Positions 54,308 to 62,799 of a stretch of DNA of 64,000 nt are shown here, piece after piece (the first letter of the stretch is position 1; each line of letters starts with the position of its first letter). This stretch comes from Falsiroseomonas sp051433165. Lineage in GTDB: Bacteria; Pseudomonadota; Alphaproteobacteria; Acetobacterales; Acetobacteraceae. Both the position numbers and the translations under genes were made by a program. Location: positions 62,001 through 126,000 of the forward strand of contig NZ_JBHMFS010000001.1 in the NCBI RefSeq assembly GCF_051433165.1. The letters are read 5' to 3'. The notes below the pieces were generated by a model. It saw only the letters and a program-made list of their open reading frames with translations, made no database searches and was not told the origin of the DNA.

Positions 54308-55558
54308 TCAGGCGGGGGCGGCGATCAGCAGCCGGTTCATCCGTTCCATCGCCTGGACCAGCGCATCACGGTCGCGCAGCGCCTGGTCCCGGCTGGCGCC
54401 GGCGGCGACGACGCCATCCAGGATCGCGCCCCAATTGCTGCGGCCGTCGATACGCGCCAGCAGCGCGGCCGCCAGGCGCGGCAGCGGCACCGCCACGCGC
54501 AGCCCGTCGAAGGTCACCGGCAGCACCCCATCCGGGCGCAGGGCGCGGGCCAGGGTCGGGCCGTCCAGCTCCCGCAGCACGGGCACCGTTTCATCCTCCT
54601 GCCAGGGGCGGGCCTGCACCGGGTCCGACGTGCGGGTCAGATAGGCGATGTGGATGCCCATATTGCCGCAGATCGCCTCGGCCAGCGCGGCGCGGGCGAC
54701 CGGGTCCAGCCCCCGGGCGCGGGCGCGCAGCCTGGGGTCGGCCAGGTAGCTGTCCGGGTCGTAGCGCAGCGGCTCCAGCAGGCATTCGATGCGCAGGCCG
54801 GCGCCGGCCACCAGCTCGGCCAGTTGCGGCACGGAAAAGGCGCGGTCGCGCGGGTTCAGCAGCAGGTCGTACAACCCGGCATCGCCGCCCTTGATGTGGT
54901 CGTCGATCCAGGGGTTTTTCCGCAGCCAGGCGGTCTCCGGCACCTGTTTCCACAGCCGCTTGGCGATCTCCACCCGGTCCGGCGGCGCATCCTCGGCGGG
55001 TGCCAGCAGGCGCAGCGCGTCCTGCAGCATGTAGACGCCGGTGCGGCCATGCGGGGCATAGACCATGATGCCGAGGCCACCGCCCGGCGCCAGCACGGAT
55101 TCCAGCGCCGCCAGCCCCGCCGCCGGGTCCGGCAGGTGGTGCAGCACGCCGCAGCAATCGATGTAGTCGAAGGGCCCGAGGCCGGAGCGCGCCAGGTCGA
55201 GCAGCGACCCATCCTCGAACCGTACGTTGTCCAGCCCCCGCGCCGCCGCGCGCGCCTTTGCCACCCGCTTCGCCTGGGCGGACCGGTCGAGCCAGGTGAC
55301 CTGACCCGGCCGGCCCAGGCTCTGCATCTGCTGCGCCAGCATGATGGTGCCGTCGCCGGACCCACCGCCGGCCATCAGCACGCGCAGCCCCTGCCCCGCG
55401 GGGCGGCGGCCGCCGAAGATCCAGTGGTCGATCTCCCGCAGGTGTGAGGGGCTGCCCACGACCAGGCGCTTCGCCTCATCCCGCGCATCGCGCGCGGGGT
55501 AGGGATAGGCCTCGTACTGGGCGGCGAGCTGGATGTCGGCGGCGTCGGGTGCGGTCAT
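54308..55558 (-). CDS. Class I SAM-dependent methyltransferase
   Basis: 416-aa protein with a Rossmann methyltransferase domain: VLMAGGGSGDGTIMLAQQM (SAM motif I), VTWLDRSAQAKRVAKARA, VRFEDGSLLDL and FDYIDCCGVLHHLPDPAAGL (motif IV region), then MVYAPHGRTGVYMLQDAL. The C-terminal 200 residues look like a winged-helix or PqqD-like segment (DGVLPVTFDGLRVAVP, ILDGVVAAGASRDQALRD). The IDCCGVLHHL block resembles that of methyltransferases fused to acceptor-binding tails; substrate unknown. Confidence 0.82.
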   Translation of the reverse strand: MTAPDAADIQLAAQYEAYPYPARDARDEAKRLVVGSPSHLREIDHWIFGGRRPAGQGLRVLMAGGGSGDGTIMLAQQMQSLGRPGQVTWLDRSAQAKRVAKARAAARGLDNVRFEDGSLLDLARSGLGPFDYIDCCGVLHHLPDPAAGLAALESVLAPGGGLGIMVYAPHGRTGVYMLQDALRLLAPAEDAPPDRVEIAKRLWKQVPETAWLRKNPWIDDHIKGGDAGLYDLLLNPRDRAFSVPQLAELVAGAGLRIECLLEPLRYDPDSYLADPRLRARARGLDPVARAALAEAICGNMGIHIAYLTRTSDPVQARPWQEDETVPVLRELDGPTLARALRPDGVLPVTFDGLRVAVPLPRLAAALLARIDGRSNWGAILDGVVAAGASRDQALRDRDALVQAMERMNRLLIAAPA

Positions 55559-55665
55559 TGCCCTCTCAATAGAACATGCGCCGGCCAGGCGGAACGCAAG
55601 CCTGCGAAAGCGCGGGATGGCAAGCCGGGTTGCCGCAGGGGGTGGCACGCCGTATTTAACGAAAC

Positions 55666-56175
55666 ATGGTCCGTATCGCCCTTCCCCTCCTCGCCGCTCT
55701 GGTCCTCCCCGTCACCGCGGAGGCGCAGCGCGCGCAGCCGCAACGCATGGGCACGCATCAGGCCTGGACCGCCGCCACCCATCAGGAAGGCGGCCAGAAG
55801 GTCTGCTACGCCTTCACCCGCGCCCAGCGTGGCGAGGGTGCCGCGGCACAGGCACGCCAGAACGTGACCCTGACCGTGACGCATCGCCCAGCCGGGCGCG
55901 ACCAGATCGCCGTCTCCCTCGGCGCGCCGCTACCGCGCCAGGCCGCGGTGGAGATGACGGTCGGCAGCAATGAGTTCAGCAGCTATGGCGCCGTGCAATC
56001 CAGCGCCTTCTTCCAGAGCAGCGGGAACCTGATCGGCGCCTTTCGCGGCGGGCGGGAAGCCGTGGTCCGCAGCCCGGGTCCGGGCCGCGCGACGGTGACC
56101 GACACCTTCTCCCTGTCCGGCTTCACCGCGGCCTATGAGGCGATCTCCCGCGAATGCCCGGCCGGGCGCGGCTGA
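55666..56175 (+). CDS. Invasion-associated locus B (IalB)-like secreted protein
   Basis: 169-aa periplasmic protein: signal peptide MVRIALPLLAALVLPVTAEA, then HQAWTAATHQEGGQKVCYAF, VTLTVTHRPAGRDQIAVSLG and TDTFSLSGFTAAYEAISREC, the sequence pattern of the IalB family. Family members are conserved in alphaproteobacteria and only in Bartonella linked to host-cell entry, so no virulence role should be assumed. It precedes rlmN by four bases. Confidence 0.75.
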   Translation: MVRIALPLLAALVLPVTAEAQRAQPQRMGTHQAWTAATHQEGGQKVCYAFTRAQRGEGAAAQARQNVTLTVTHRPAGRDQIAVSLGAPLPRQAAVEMTVGSNEFSSYGAVQSSAFFQSSGNLIGAFRGGREAVVRSPGPGRATVTDTFSLSGFTAAYEAISRECPAGRG

Positions 56176-56179
56176 CGCC

Positions 56180-57379
56180 GTGAGCCAGACCGCCCCCGAT
56201 CCTGCGGGGCCTGATCTCTCGGAGGCTGAACGCGCACGCATCCTGGCCAAGGCCGCGATCTTCGCCCCGCCGCCCGCCACGCTGCCTGATGGCCGCCGTG
56301 ACCTGGTGGGTCTGACGCGGGACGAACTGGCCACGGAGATGGTGGCGATCGGCGAGCAGCCGTTCCGCGCCAAGCAGCTCTGGCACTGGATCTACCACCA
56401 GGGCGTCACCGATTTCTCGCAGATGCCCTCCATCGCCAAGCCGATGCAGGCGAAGCTGGCGGAGCGTTTCGTGGTGGGGCGGCCGGAGGCGACGGCGGTG
56501 CAGACCAGCACCGACGGCACCCGCAAATTCCTGTTCCGCTACCGCGACGGGCAGCAGGTAGAGACGGTGTACATCCCCTCGATCGATGAGGATCGCGGCG
56601 CCGTCTGCATCTCCACCCAGGTGGGCTGCACCCTGTCCTGCACCTTCTGCCATACCGGTACGCAGAAGCTGGTGCGCAACCTGGGCGCGGCGGAGATCGT
56701 CGGCCAGTTCATGGCGGCGCGGGACAGCTACGCCGAATGGCCGAGCCCGAAGGACGGCACCGCGCGGCATTTGTCCAACATCGTCGTCATGGGCATGGGC
56801 GAGCCGCTCTACAATTACGAGAACACCGCCAAGGCGATGCGGATCGTCATGGACAATGAGGGCATTGCCCTGTCGCGCCGCCGCATCACGCTGTCCACCT
56901 CCGGCGTCGTGCCGATGATGGACAAGTGCGGGGCGGAGCTGAATGTGAACCTCGCCGTCAGCCTGCACGCCGTGACCAACGAATTGCGCGACCAGATCGT
57001 GCCGCTGAACCGGAAATACCCGATCGAGGAGCTGATGGCCGCCTGCCGGCGCTATCCCGGCGCCTCCAACGCCAGGCGCATCACCTTCGAATACGTCATG
57101 CTCCGCGGCGTGAATGACAGCCCGGCGGAGGCGCGCGAATTGGTCCGGCTGCTGAAGGGTCTGCCGGCCAAGGTGAACCTGATCCCGTTCAACCCCTGGC
57201 CGGGCAGCGCCTACAAGACCAGCACCGGGGAGGCCGTGCGCGCCTTCGCCGAGATTCTGGAGGCCGGCGGCTATTCCAGCCCGGTGCGCCGCCCGCGCGG
57301 GCGGGACATCTCGGCCGCCTGCGGGCAGTTGAAGACCGATAGCGAACGGGTGCGCCGGGTGAAGGCGGACGCGGCGTGA
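56180..57379 (+). CDS. rlmN: Dual-specificity rRNA/tRNA methyltransferase RlmN
   Basis: 399-aa radical SAM enzyme methylating A2503 of 23S rRNA and A37 of certain tRNAs. The cluster motif is CTLSCTFCHTGTQ near residue 150; FRAKQLWHWIYHQGVTDF, VVMGMGEPLYNYENTAKAM and SLHAVTNELRDQIVPLNRKY are canonical, and PRGRDISAACGQL contains the second catalytic Cys. The start is GTG at 56180. Confidence 0.96.
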   Translation: MSQTAPDPAGPDLSEAERARILAKAAIFAPPPATLPDGRRDLVGLTRDELATEMVAIGEQPFRAKQLWHWIYHQGVTDFSQMPSIAKPMQAKLAERFVVGRPEATAVQTSTDGTRKFLFRYRDGQQVETVYIPSIDEDRGAVCISTQVGCTLSCTFCHTGTQKLVRNLGAAEIVGQFMAARDSYAEWPSPKDGTARHLSNIVVMGMGEPLYNYENTAKAMRIVMDNEGIALSRRRITLSTSGVVPMMDKCGAELNVNLAVSLHAVTNELRDQIVPLNRKYPIEELMAACRRYPGASNARRITFEYVMLRGVNDSPAEARELVRLLKGLPAKVNLIPFNPWPGSAYKTSTGEAVRAFAEILEAGGYSSPVRRPRGRDISAACGQLKTDSERVRRVKADAA

Positions 57380-57418
57380 GCACCCTGCCGCGGGACGCGG
57401 CGTGAGCACCCCGCCGCG
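57367..57418 (+). repeat. 26-base tandem duplication at the rlmN/MFS junction
   Basis: Two copies (57367-57392 and 57393-57418) with one mismatch. Each contains GCGGCGTGAGCACC, that is the rlmN stop TGA overlapping a GTG start. The second copy supplies the transporter start; the first GTG is out of frame. Confidence 0.85.
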
Positions 57419-58595
57419 GCCTACCGCGGCGACAGTCATAAATCCCCCCATCTGGTTGATGGCGCTGGCCGCCTTCACCATCGGCTGCGGCATGCGGATG
57501 CTGGACCCGCTGCTGCCCATGCTGGCGCGGGAATTCGGCGTCGGCCTCGGCGGGGTGGCGCCGCTGATCGGCGGTTTCGCGCTGGCCTATGGCATCGGGC
57601 AGTTGGTCATGGGGCCGCTCGGCGACCGCTTCGGCAAGATGCCGATCGTGGCGCTGTCCCTGGCGCTGTATGCCGGCACGCAGATCGGCTCGGCCTTCGC
57701 GGGTGATCTCGGCACGCTGCTGATGGTGCGGGTGCTGGCGGGCCTCGCCTGCGCCGCGGTCATCCCCCTGCTGATGGCGCATATCGGCGACCAGGTGGCC
57801 TACGAGCATCGCCAGGCGATGATCGGCAAGCTGCTGACCGGCATGGTGATTTCGCAGCTTCTGGCAGCACCGCTGTCCGGCGCGCTGGCGGAGTATGCCG
57901 GCTGGCGCAGCGTGTTCCTGGCGCTGGGCGTGATGACGGCGGGGATGGCGGTGTTCTTCGCGCTGCGCCTCGGCCCGGCCCTGTGGCGGATGCCGGAGGG
58001 GGCGGGGCGCACGCTCGGCCTGTCCGGCTTCCTGCGCATCCTGGAACGCAAGCCGGGGCGGCGGCTGCTGCTGGCGGCGGGGACCAACGGCTTCCTGCTG
58101 TTCGGCGGCGCCTTTCCGTTCCTGGCGTCCCTGCTGATCGAACGGTTCGGCCTGTCCGCGGCCGGCGCCGGGGCGGTGGCGGCGAGCTTCGGGCTGGGTT
58201 CGCTGTTCTACACACAGACCGCCGCGCGGCTGCTGCGCTGGCTGGGGGAGCGGGGGCTGGTGCTGTGGGGCGGCATCGGCATCGCGCTCGCGCTGACCGT
58301 CTTCGCCCTGGCCAATGCCTGGTGGATGATCGCGGTGGCGCAATGCGCGGTGGGGCTGCTGTTCTTCATGCTGCATGGCGTGTTGCAGGCGCGCGCCACG
58401 GAAGCCCTGCCGGAAGCCCGTGGCACCGCGGTGGCGGCCTTCGCCATGGCGCTGTTCCTGGGCCAGAGCCTGGGGTCGGTGGTGTTCGGCGGCATCATCG
58501 TCGCGGCCGGCTTCACCGTGGCCTTCCTGCTGGCCGCCGCCGGGGTGGTGGCGATGGCGTTCTGGATTCGGGCGGCGCTTATTCCACCGGCATAG
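57402..58595 (+). CDS. MFS transporter
   Basis: 397-aa inner-membrane transporter with about twelve hydrophobic segments. Motif A between helices 2 and 3 reads GPLGDRFGKMP; LLTGMVISQLLAAPLSGALAEYAGWR resembles motif C of drug/proton antiporters. The substrate is unknown. GTG start at 57402 lies in the second copy of the junction duplication, 22 bases after the rlmN stop. The end overlaps the convergent acyltransferase gene by 17 bases. Confidence 0.9.
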   Translation: MSTPPRPTAATVINPPIWLMALAAFTIGCGMRMLDPLLPMLAREFGVGLGGVAPLIGGFALAYGIGQLVMGPLGDRFGKMPIVALSLALYAGTQIGSAFAGDLGTLLMVRVLAGLACAAVIPLLMAHIGDQVAYEHRQAMIGKLLTGMVISQLLAAPLSGALAEYAGWRSVFLALGVMTAGMAVFFALRLGPALWRMPEGAGRTLGLSGFLRILERKPGRRLLLAAGTNGFLLFGGAFPFLASLLIERFGLSAAGAGAVAASFGLGSLFYTQTAARLLRWLGERGLVLWGGIGIALALTVFALANAWWMIAVAQCAVGLLFFMLHGVLQARATEALPEARGTAVAAFAMALFLGQSLGSVVFGGIIVAAGFTVAFLLAAAGVVAMAFWIRAALIPPA

Positions 58596-59340
58596 GCTGG
58601 GCCATGGCGGCGAGTTCCGCCGCCACCAGCGTTTCCATCACCTGTTCCAGCCCCTCCAGCGCCGCGGCCCCATCGGCGCCGTCCATCACGCGATGGTCGA
58701 AGGACAGGAACACCCCCACCCCGCCATCGGCGCCGATCGGGCCGTAGGACAGGAAGCAGGGCAGCACGCTGACGCTGTCCACGATCGCGGCCGGGCGGCT
58801 GCCGAGGGACGACACGGCGAAAGTGCCGCCATAGCGCAGCAGCGGCGTGGCGCTGGCCAGCGCCCAGCGCAGCATCAGCCGGCGCAGCGGCCAGGGCAGG
58901 CGGGCGAAGCGCAGCAGGCGGTGGAAGTGGCGCGATTCGGTGGGCGGCGCGGTCTTGGCGTGGTGGAGTTGCGCCGCCAGCCGGGCCAGCGGCACGTCAT
59001 GCGCCTCCAGGAAGCGGGCCAAGGCGAGGGTCGGCTGCCCCTCATGCGCGCGTTCCAGCACGATGCAGCCGATGGCGTGCGGCGCCTCCAGCAGCGACGG
59101 GCGGGGCAGGGTGGCGTGCAGGCGGCGCAAGGCGGGCTGGTCCTCCGCCACCAAGGCAAAAGCCTTGGTGAACAGGATGGTCCAGGGCGGCCGTGGCGCC
59201 GGCAGCGCGGCGCGCGCGGCCAGCGCGCGGGGCAGCGCCAGCCGCGCCGTCAGCGTGCAGCGCGGCACGCGCAGCGAGGCCCAGGACAGATCCGCGATCA
59301 TCTGCCGCCCGGGCGGCAGGGGCAGGCGCCGCAGCGTCAC
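58579..59340 (-). CDS. Stand-alone 2-oxoacid dehydrogenase E2-type acyltransferase domain protein
   Basis: 253-aa protein related only to the catalytic domain of dihydrolipoamide acyltransferases: the C-terminal motif SFDHRVMDGADGAAALE carries the His and Asp of the DHRxxDG site, and FAVSSLGSRPAAIVDSVSVL matches the preceding strand. No lipoyl or E1/E3-binding domain is present, so it cannot serve as a normal E2 core alone. GTG at 59340 with GAGG eight bases upstream. It lies ten bases after the hydroxyacid dehydrogenase stop. Confidence 0.75.
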   Translation of the reverse strand: MTLRRLPLPPGRQMIADLSWASLRVPRCTLTARLALPRALAARAALPAPRPPWTILFTKAFALVAEDQPALRRLHATLPRPSLLEAPHAIGCIVLERAHEGQPTLALARFLEAHDVPLARLAAQLHHAKTAPPTESRHFHRLLRFARLPWPLRRLMLRWALASATPLLRYGGTFAVSSLGSRPAAIVDSVSVLPCFLSYGPIGADGGVGVFLSFDHRVMDGADGAAALEGLEQVMETLVAAELAAMAQPMPVE

Positions 59341-59350
59341 GGCAATGTCC

Positions 59351-60361
59351 TCACCGGGCTGCCTGGTTCTGCCACCAGGCGCGCAGCCGCTGCGCCGCAT
59401 CGACGTTCACCGCGCCATCCGGCATCCGCCCGGCGGCTAGGGCGGCCACCTGGCGGACCGTGTCCATCGCCTGGTGTTCGGCCGCTTCCGGCGTCAGCCC
59501 GCCGATATGCGGCGTCGCCACCACATTGGGCCGCGCCGCCAGCGCCGGGTCCGGCCGCTGGTCCGGCGCGCTGCCGACATCCATGGCGGCGCCGCGCAGC
59601 CGGCCGCCATCCAGCGCGGCGGCGAGTGCGGCCTCATCCACCAATTCGCCGCGCGACAGGTTCACCAGCAGCGCGCCGTCCTTCATGGCGGCGAAGGCGC
59701 GGGCGCCCACGATGTGCCGCGTCTCCGGCGTGGAGACGGCGAGCGGCACCAGGAAATCCGCCTCCGCCCAGAGCTGGTCCAGCGACACGGCGGTGACGCC
59801 CGGAATCGCCTCGGGCGGGTTGTAGGGGTCGTGCACCAGCACCCGCATCCGGAAGGCCAGCGCCAGTTCCGCCACCCGCCGCGCGATGCGGCCCCAGCCG
59901 AGGATGCCGAGCGTCTTGTCCGAAAGCTGCGTGCCCATGCGGGACCCGGGCGGGGCGTGGCGGTGATAGGCGCCGGCCAGCGGCGAAACGCCGCGCGCCA
60001 GGTCGATCATCATGCCGATGGCCAGCTCTGCCACGCTGTCCACGAAACCCGGCGTCGCCTGCGTCACCAGCACTCCGGCGGCAGACGCCGCGGGCACATC
60101 GATGGTGGAGATGTCCACCGCCACCCGCAGGAAGGCCAGCAGATCCGGCGCGTGCGCAAAAGTCTCGGCGGTGCCGGCGGTGGCACGGTCCGCGACGATG
60201 CAGTGGCAGCCGGCGGCGGCCTGGGCCAGGGCGGCGCCGGACAGCGGCGCATCGCCGGTATGCAGCGTGACCTCCGCCACCTGGCGGAGCGCCGCGATGG
60301 GGGCGTCGGCATAGTAGCCGCCGCGCATTTCCGGCGTGTGAGTCAAGAATACCCGCAGCAC
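59351..60361 (-). CDS. D-isomer-specific 2-hydroxyacid dehydrogenase
   Basis: 336-aa NAD-dependent dehydrogenase of the SerA/glyoxylate reductase family. The NAD-binding loop is LGILGWGRIARRVAELA, the catalytic Arg is in LLVNLSRGELVDEAAL, and VVATPHIGGLTPEAAEHQA contains the catalytic His. It reduces a 2-oxo acid or oxidises a D-2-hydroxy acid; the substrate is unknown. GTG start. It is divergent from the amidohydrolase, 66 bases apart. Confidence 0.9.
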   Translation of the reverse strand: MLRVFLTHTPEMRGGYYADAPIAALRQVAEVTLHTGDAPLSGAALAQAAAGCHCIVADRATAGTAETFAHAPDLLAFLRVAVDISTIDVPAASAAGVLVTQATPGFVDSVAELAIGMMIDLARGVSPLAGAYHRHAPPGSRMGTQLSDKTLGILGWGRIARRVAELALAFRMRVLVHDPYNPPEAIPGVTAVSLDQLWAEADFLVPLAVSTPETRHIVGARAFAAMKDGALLVNLSRGELVDEAALAAALDGGRLRGAAMDVGSAPDQRPDPALAARPNVVATPHIGGLTPEAAEHQAMDTVRQVAALAAGRMPDGAVNVDAAQRLRAWWQNQAAR

Positions 60362-60427
60362 GATGTTCGCTTCCTCCGTCCTGCCGCGGCTTCCGGCGGC
60401 CTGTCTTCTGGCTGTAGCTTATGCGGC

Positions 60428-61282
60428 ATGGATGACGCCGCGAGAATTCCCTTTACCGCCAGCCTGGCCCCGCCGCGCCTGGTGGTGCCGCCCGGGGCGG
60501 TGGATTGCCACCACCATGTCTATGACGCGGCCACAGCCGTGGCGCCCGGCGCGCGCGAACATGCCAGCGCGACGCTGGCGGACCATGCAAGGCTGATGGC
60601 AAGGCTCGGCGTGCAGCGGCAGGTGCTGGTGCAGCCTTCCACCTATGGCCTGGACAACACCCTGCACCTGGCGGCGCTGCGCGCGGCCGGGCCGGGGCGG
60701 GCCCGCATGGTGGCGGTGGTGCGGCCGGATTTTGATGCCGGCCAGGCGCGAGAAATGGCGGCAGCCGGCGTGGTCGGCGGGCGGGCCAATCTGGTGCAGG
60801 GCATTCCGCTGGCGCCGGCGGATGTGGCGCCGCTGGCACGCCGCATGGCGGATCTCGGCTGGCACATGCAGATTTTTGCCGGCGCGGCGTTGATCGCGGA
60901 ACTGGCCCCGGTGCTGCGCGCGGCGCCCTGCCCGGTGGTGTTCGACCATTTTGCCCAATTGCCGCTGGCGGATTGGGCGGCGCATCCGGCCTGGGCGGTG
61001 GTGATGGATCTGGTGCAGGCGGGGCGCGGTTGGGTGAAGCTGTCCTCCCCCTACAGCCTGGATCAGGCCCAGCCTGCCGCGGTCACGCCCTTGGCCCAGG
61101 CGCTGGTGGCGGCGGCGCCGGAGCGGATGGTCTGGGACACCAACTGGCCGCATCCCAACGCCACCACCATCCCGGATGATTCGGCGCTGCTGGACCTGCT
61201 GGCGGATTGGGCGCCGGATGCGGCGCAGCGGCGGGCGATCCTGGTGGATAACCCGGCGCGGCTTTACGGCTTCGGCACCTGA
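60428..61282 (+). CDS. Amidohydrolase-family protein (2-pyrone-4,6-dicarboxylate lactonase-like)
   Basis: 284-aa TIM-barrel hydrolase: VDCHHHVYDAATAV carries the HxH motif at strand 1, QVLVQPSTYGLDNTLHLAAL, FDHFAQLPLADW and MVWDTNWPHPN (strand-8 Asp) follow the LigI/PDC hydrolase pattern. LigI opens 2-pyrone-4,6-dicarboxylate in lignin-derived aromatic breakdown; here it may act on a related lactone. ATG at 60428. Confidence 0.87.
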   Translation: MDDAARIPFTASLAPPRLVVPPGAVDCHHHVYDAATAVAPGAREHASATLADHARLMARLGVQRQVLVQPSTYGLDNTLHLAALRAAGPGRARMVAVVRPDFDAGQAREMAAAGVVGGRANLVQGIPLAPADVAPLARRMADLGWHMQIFAGAALIAELAPVLRAAPCPVVFDHFAQLPLADWAAHPAWAVVMDLVQAGRGWVKLSSPYSLDQAQPAAVTPLAQALVAAAPERMVWDTNWPHPNATTIPDDSALLDLLADWAPDAAQRRAILVDNPARLYGFGT

Positions 61283-61312
61283 ATATGGGCGCCGTGCCTC
61301 ACGCAGGCTGTC

Positions 61313-61636
61313 TCAGCCGGCGACCAAGCGCACCAGGAGCAGCGTGGCCAGCCCCGCCGCCATCGCCGGCAGCAGGCGGCCGCGCAGCAGCCAGAAGGCG
61401 AGGCCTCCGGCGGCCAACCCGGCAAGCCGCGCCGACAGCGGCACGGTGGCCAAAAGCCCCGAAGGCACGGCGATGGCCAGGGTGACGAAGGCCGCCAGCG
61501 TGGCGACGGAAACGGCGGAGGCCCAGGCGATGGCCGGATGATCCGGCCGCAGCGCGCCACCCAGCAGCAGGCCCAGCCCGCGCAGCGCCAGCCCGATGCC
61601 GATCGTCAGCACCAGCGCCCAATCCGCCTGACTCAT
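61313..61636 (-). CDS. azlD: AzlD-family branched-chain amino acid export subunit
   Basis: 107-aa membrane protein with four hydrophobic segments (DWALVLTIGIGLALRGLGLL, AIAWASAVSVATLAAFVTLA, LAGLAAGGLAFWLLRG, LLPAMAAGLATLLLVRL), the AzlD size and layout. AzlCD exports branched-chain or azaleucine-type amino acids. The ATG overlaps the edge of the repeat element that separates it from azlC. Confidence 0.85.
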   Translation of the reverse strand: MSQADWALVLTIGIGLALRGLGLLLGGALRPDHPAIAWASAVSVATLAAFVTLAIAVPSGLLATVPLSARLAGLAAGGLAFWLLRGRLLPAMAAGLATLLLVRLVAG

Positions 61637-61826
61637 ACCAAATCCCGCGGATCGTGACCGATCCGGGCCTCAAGCGCCGGCGCTTTGCTTGGCTCATCAT
61701 GCCGCAGGCATGCCTTCGGCGTGCCGCATAAGCGGCGGGCCGCATTCGCGGCCTCGGCCGGCGTCGTGCGTCGAGCACGCCTGCGCGGTGACGCCGGCCG
61801 CAGGTTCCGATCCATGAGATCTGGTA
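61636..61826 (+). mobile_element. MITE-like TA-flanked repeat element, copy A
   Basis: 191-base element between azlC and azlD. Imperfect inverted ends of about 25 bases (ATACCAAATCCCGCGGATCG outward on one side, ATACCAGATCTCATGGATCG on the other) lie inside TA dinucleotides. It has no coding capacity and contains several hairpins, including GGCCGCATTCGCGGCC. It shares 28 identical bases at the left end with copy B. Confidence 0.7.
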
Positions 61827-62504
61827 TCACCGCCAGCGCCCCCATAGGAAGGCCAGCGTCCCGCCCACCAGCCCGGCCAGCGGCAGCCCCCAGGCGCCGC
61901 CGAGCCCATAGGCCAGCGGCGCCGCCAGCACCCCGGCCAGCAGCGCCGGGCCAACGCCGGGGCGGCGCGCATCGGCGGCCAGCAGCAGGCAGAAATACAG
62001 CGGGTTGGCGAATAGCAGCGCGGCGCGCAGATCGGCCGGCAGATGCGGCGCGGCCAGGTGCCCGGTGGCGGTCGCCGCCAGGCCAACACACCAGCTCGCC
62101 AAGGCGAAGCCGAGGAACCAGGGCAGCCGCGATACCTCCGGCAGGTTCGGCAGCACCCGCATCCCGGCGGCCCAGGGTGTGATGGCGATGAAGGGCAGCG
62201 CCCACCAGCGCCGCCCCGCGCGCCCGAGCAACGGCGCGATCGCCACCGCCATGGGCAGAAAGCGGGCATTGGCGGCGGTCGCCGCGATGGTGGCCGGCAG
62301 TGCCGCACCACCACCCGCCGCCACCTGCAGCAGCACGAGTTGCCCCGCCATGCCATAGACCGCGCCGGTGCAGATCAGCGCCCAACCGAGCGACAACCCC
62401 GCCTCGGCCACCGCCGCGCCGAAGGCGAGGAAGGTGGCGCCCATGGCCAGCGCCGGGGCGCCGAGCGCCTGCATCAAACCCTGTCGTGAAGCGTTGGCTG
62501 CCAT
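61827..62504 (-). CDS. azlC: AzlC-family branched-chain amino acid export subunit
   Basis: 225-aa membrane protein: FLAFGAAVAEAGLSLGWALI, TGAVYGMAGQLVLLQVAAGG and FLPMAVAIAPLLGR fit the AzlC family pattern, with about six hydrophobic segments. Partner of AzlD. Its TGA stop is immediately followed by the inserted element, so coupling with azlD is broken. Confidence 0.88.
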   Translation of the reverse strand: MAANASRQGLMQALGAPALAMGATFLAFGAAVAEAGLSLGWALICTGAVYGMAGQLVLLQVAAGGGAALPATIAATAANARFLPMAVAIAPLLGRAGRRWWALPFIAITPWAAGMRVLPNLPEVSRLPWFLGFALASWCVGLAATATGHLAAPHLPADLRAALLFANPLYFCLLLAADARRPGVGPALLAGVLAAPLAYGLGGAWGLPLAGLVGGTLAFLWGRWR

Positions 62505-62600
62505 TCCGGCAGAGTGGCGCGCCGGGCGACGCGCGTCAGCCCACCACTGGCGAGCCTTTGCTGGTAGAGGATGCGAAATGCAGTGCGTCCGTTGGCGTCA

Positions 62601-62799
62601 TACCAAATCCCGCGGATCGTGACCGGCTGGAGCTATAGCTCCAACCGCCTCAAGCGCCGGCGCGTTGCTTGGCTCGCCGCATTCGCGGCCTCGGCCGGCG
62701 CCCGCATCCGCGGGCTTGGCTACGCGGCATAAACCGCCGCGCCCATTCGGGCGCTCGCCCGCCTGCGGCGGGCGCAGGTCACGATCGATGGGTTAGGTA
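62601..62799 (+). mobile_element. MITE-like TA-flanked repeat element, copy B
   Basis: 199-base element between azlC and the mscS-like gene. Its ends pair as inverted repeats (GGATCGTGACC against GGTCACGATC, continuing to ATACC/GGTAT) with TA outside. Inside it carries CCTCAAGCGCCGGCG, TTGCTTGGCTCGCC and the same GGCCGCATTCGCGGCC hairpin as copies A and the short copy, plus further stems (GCGCCC ATTC GGGCGC). No open frame. Confidence 0.72.
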
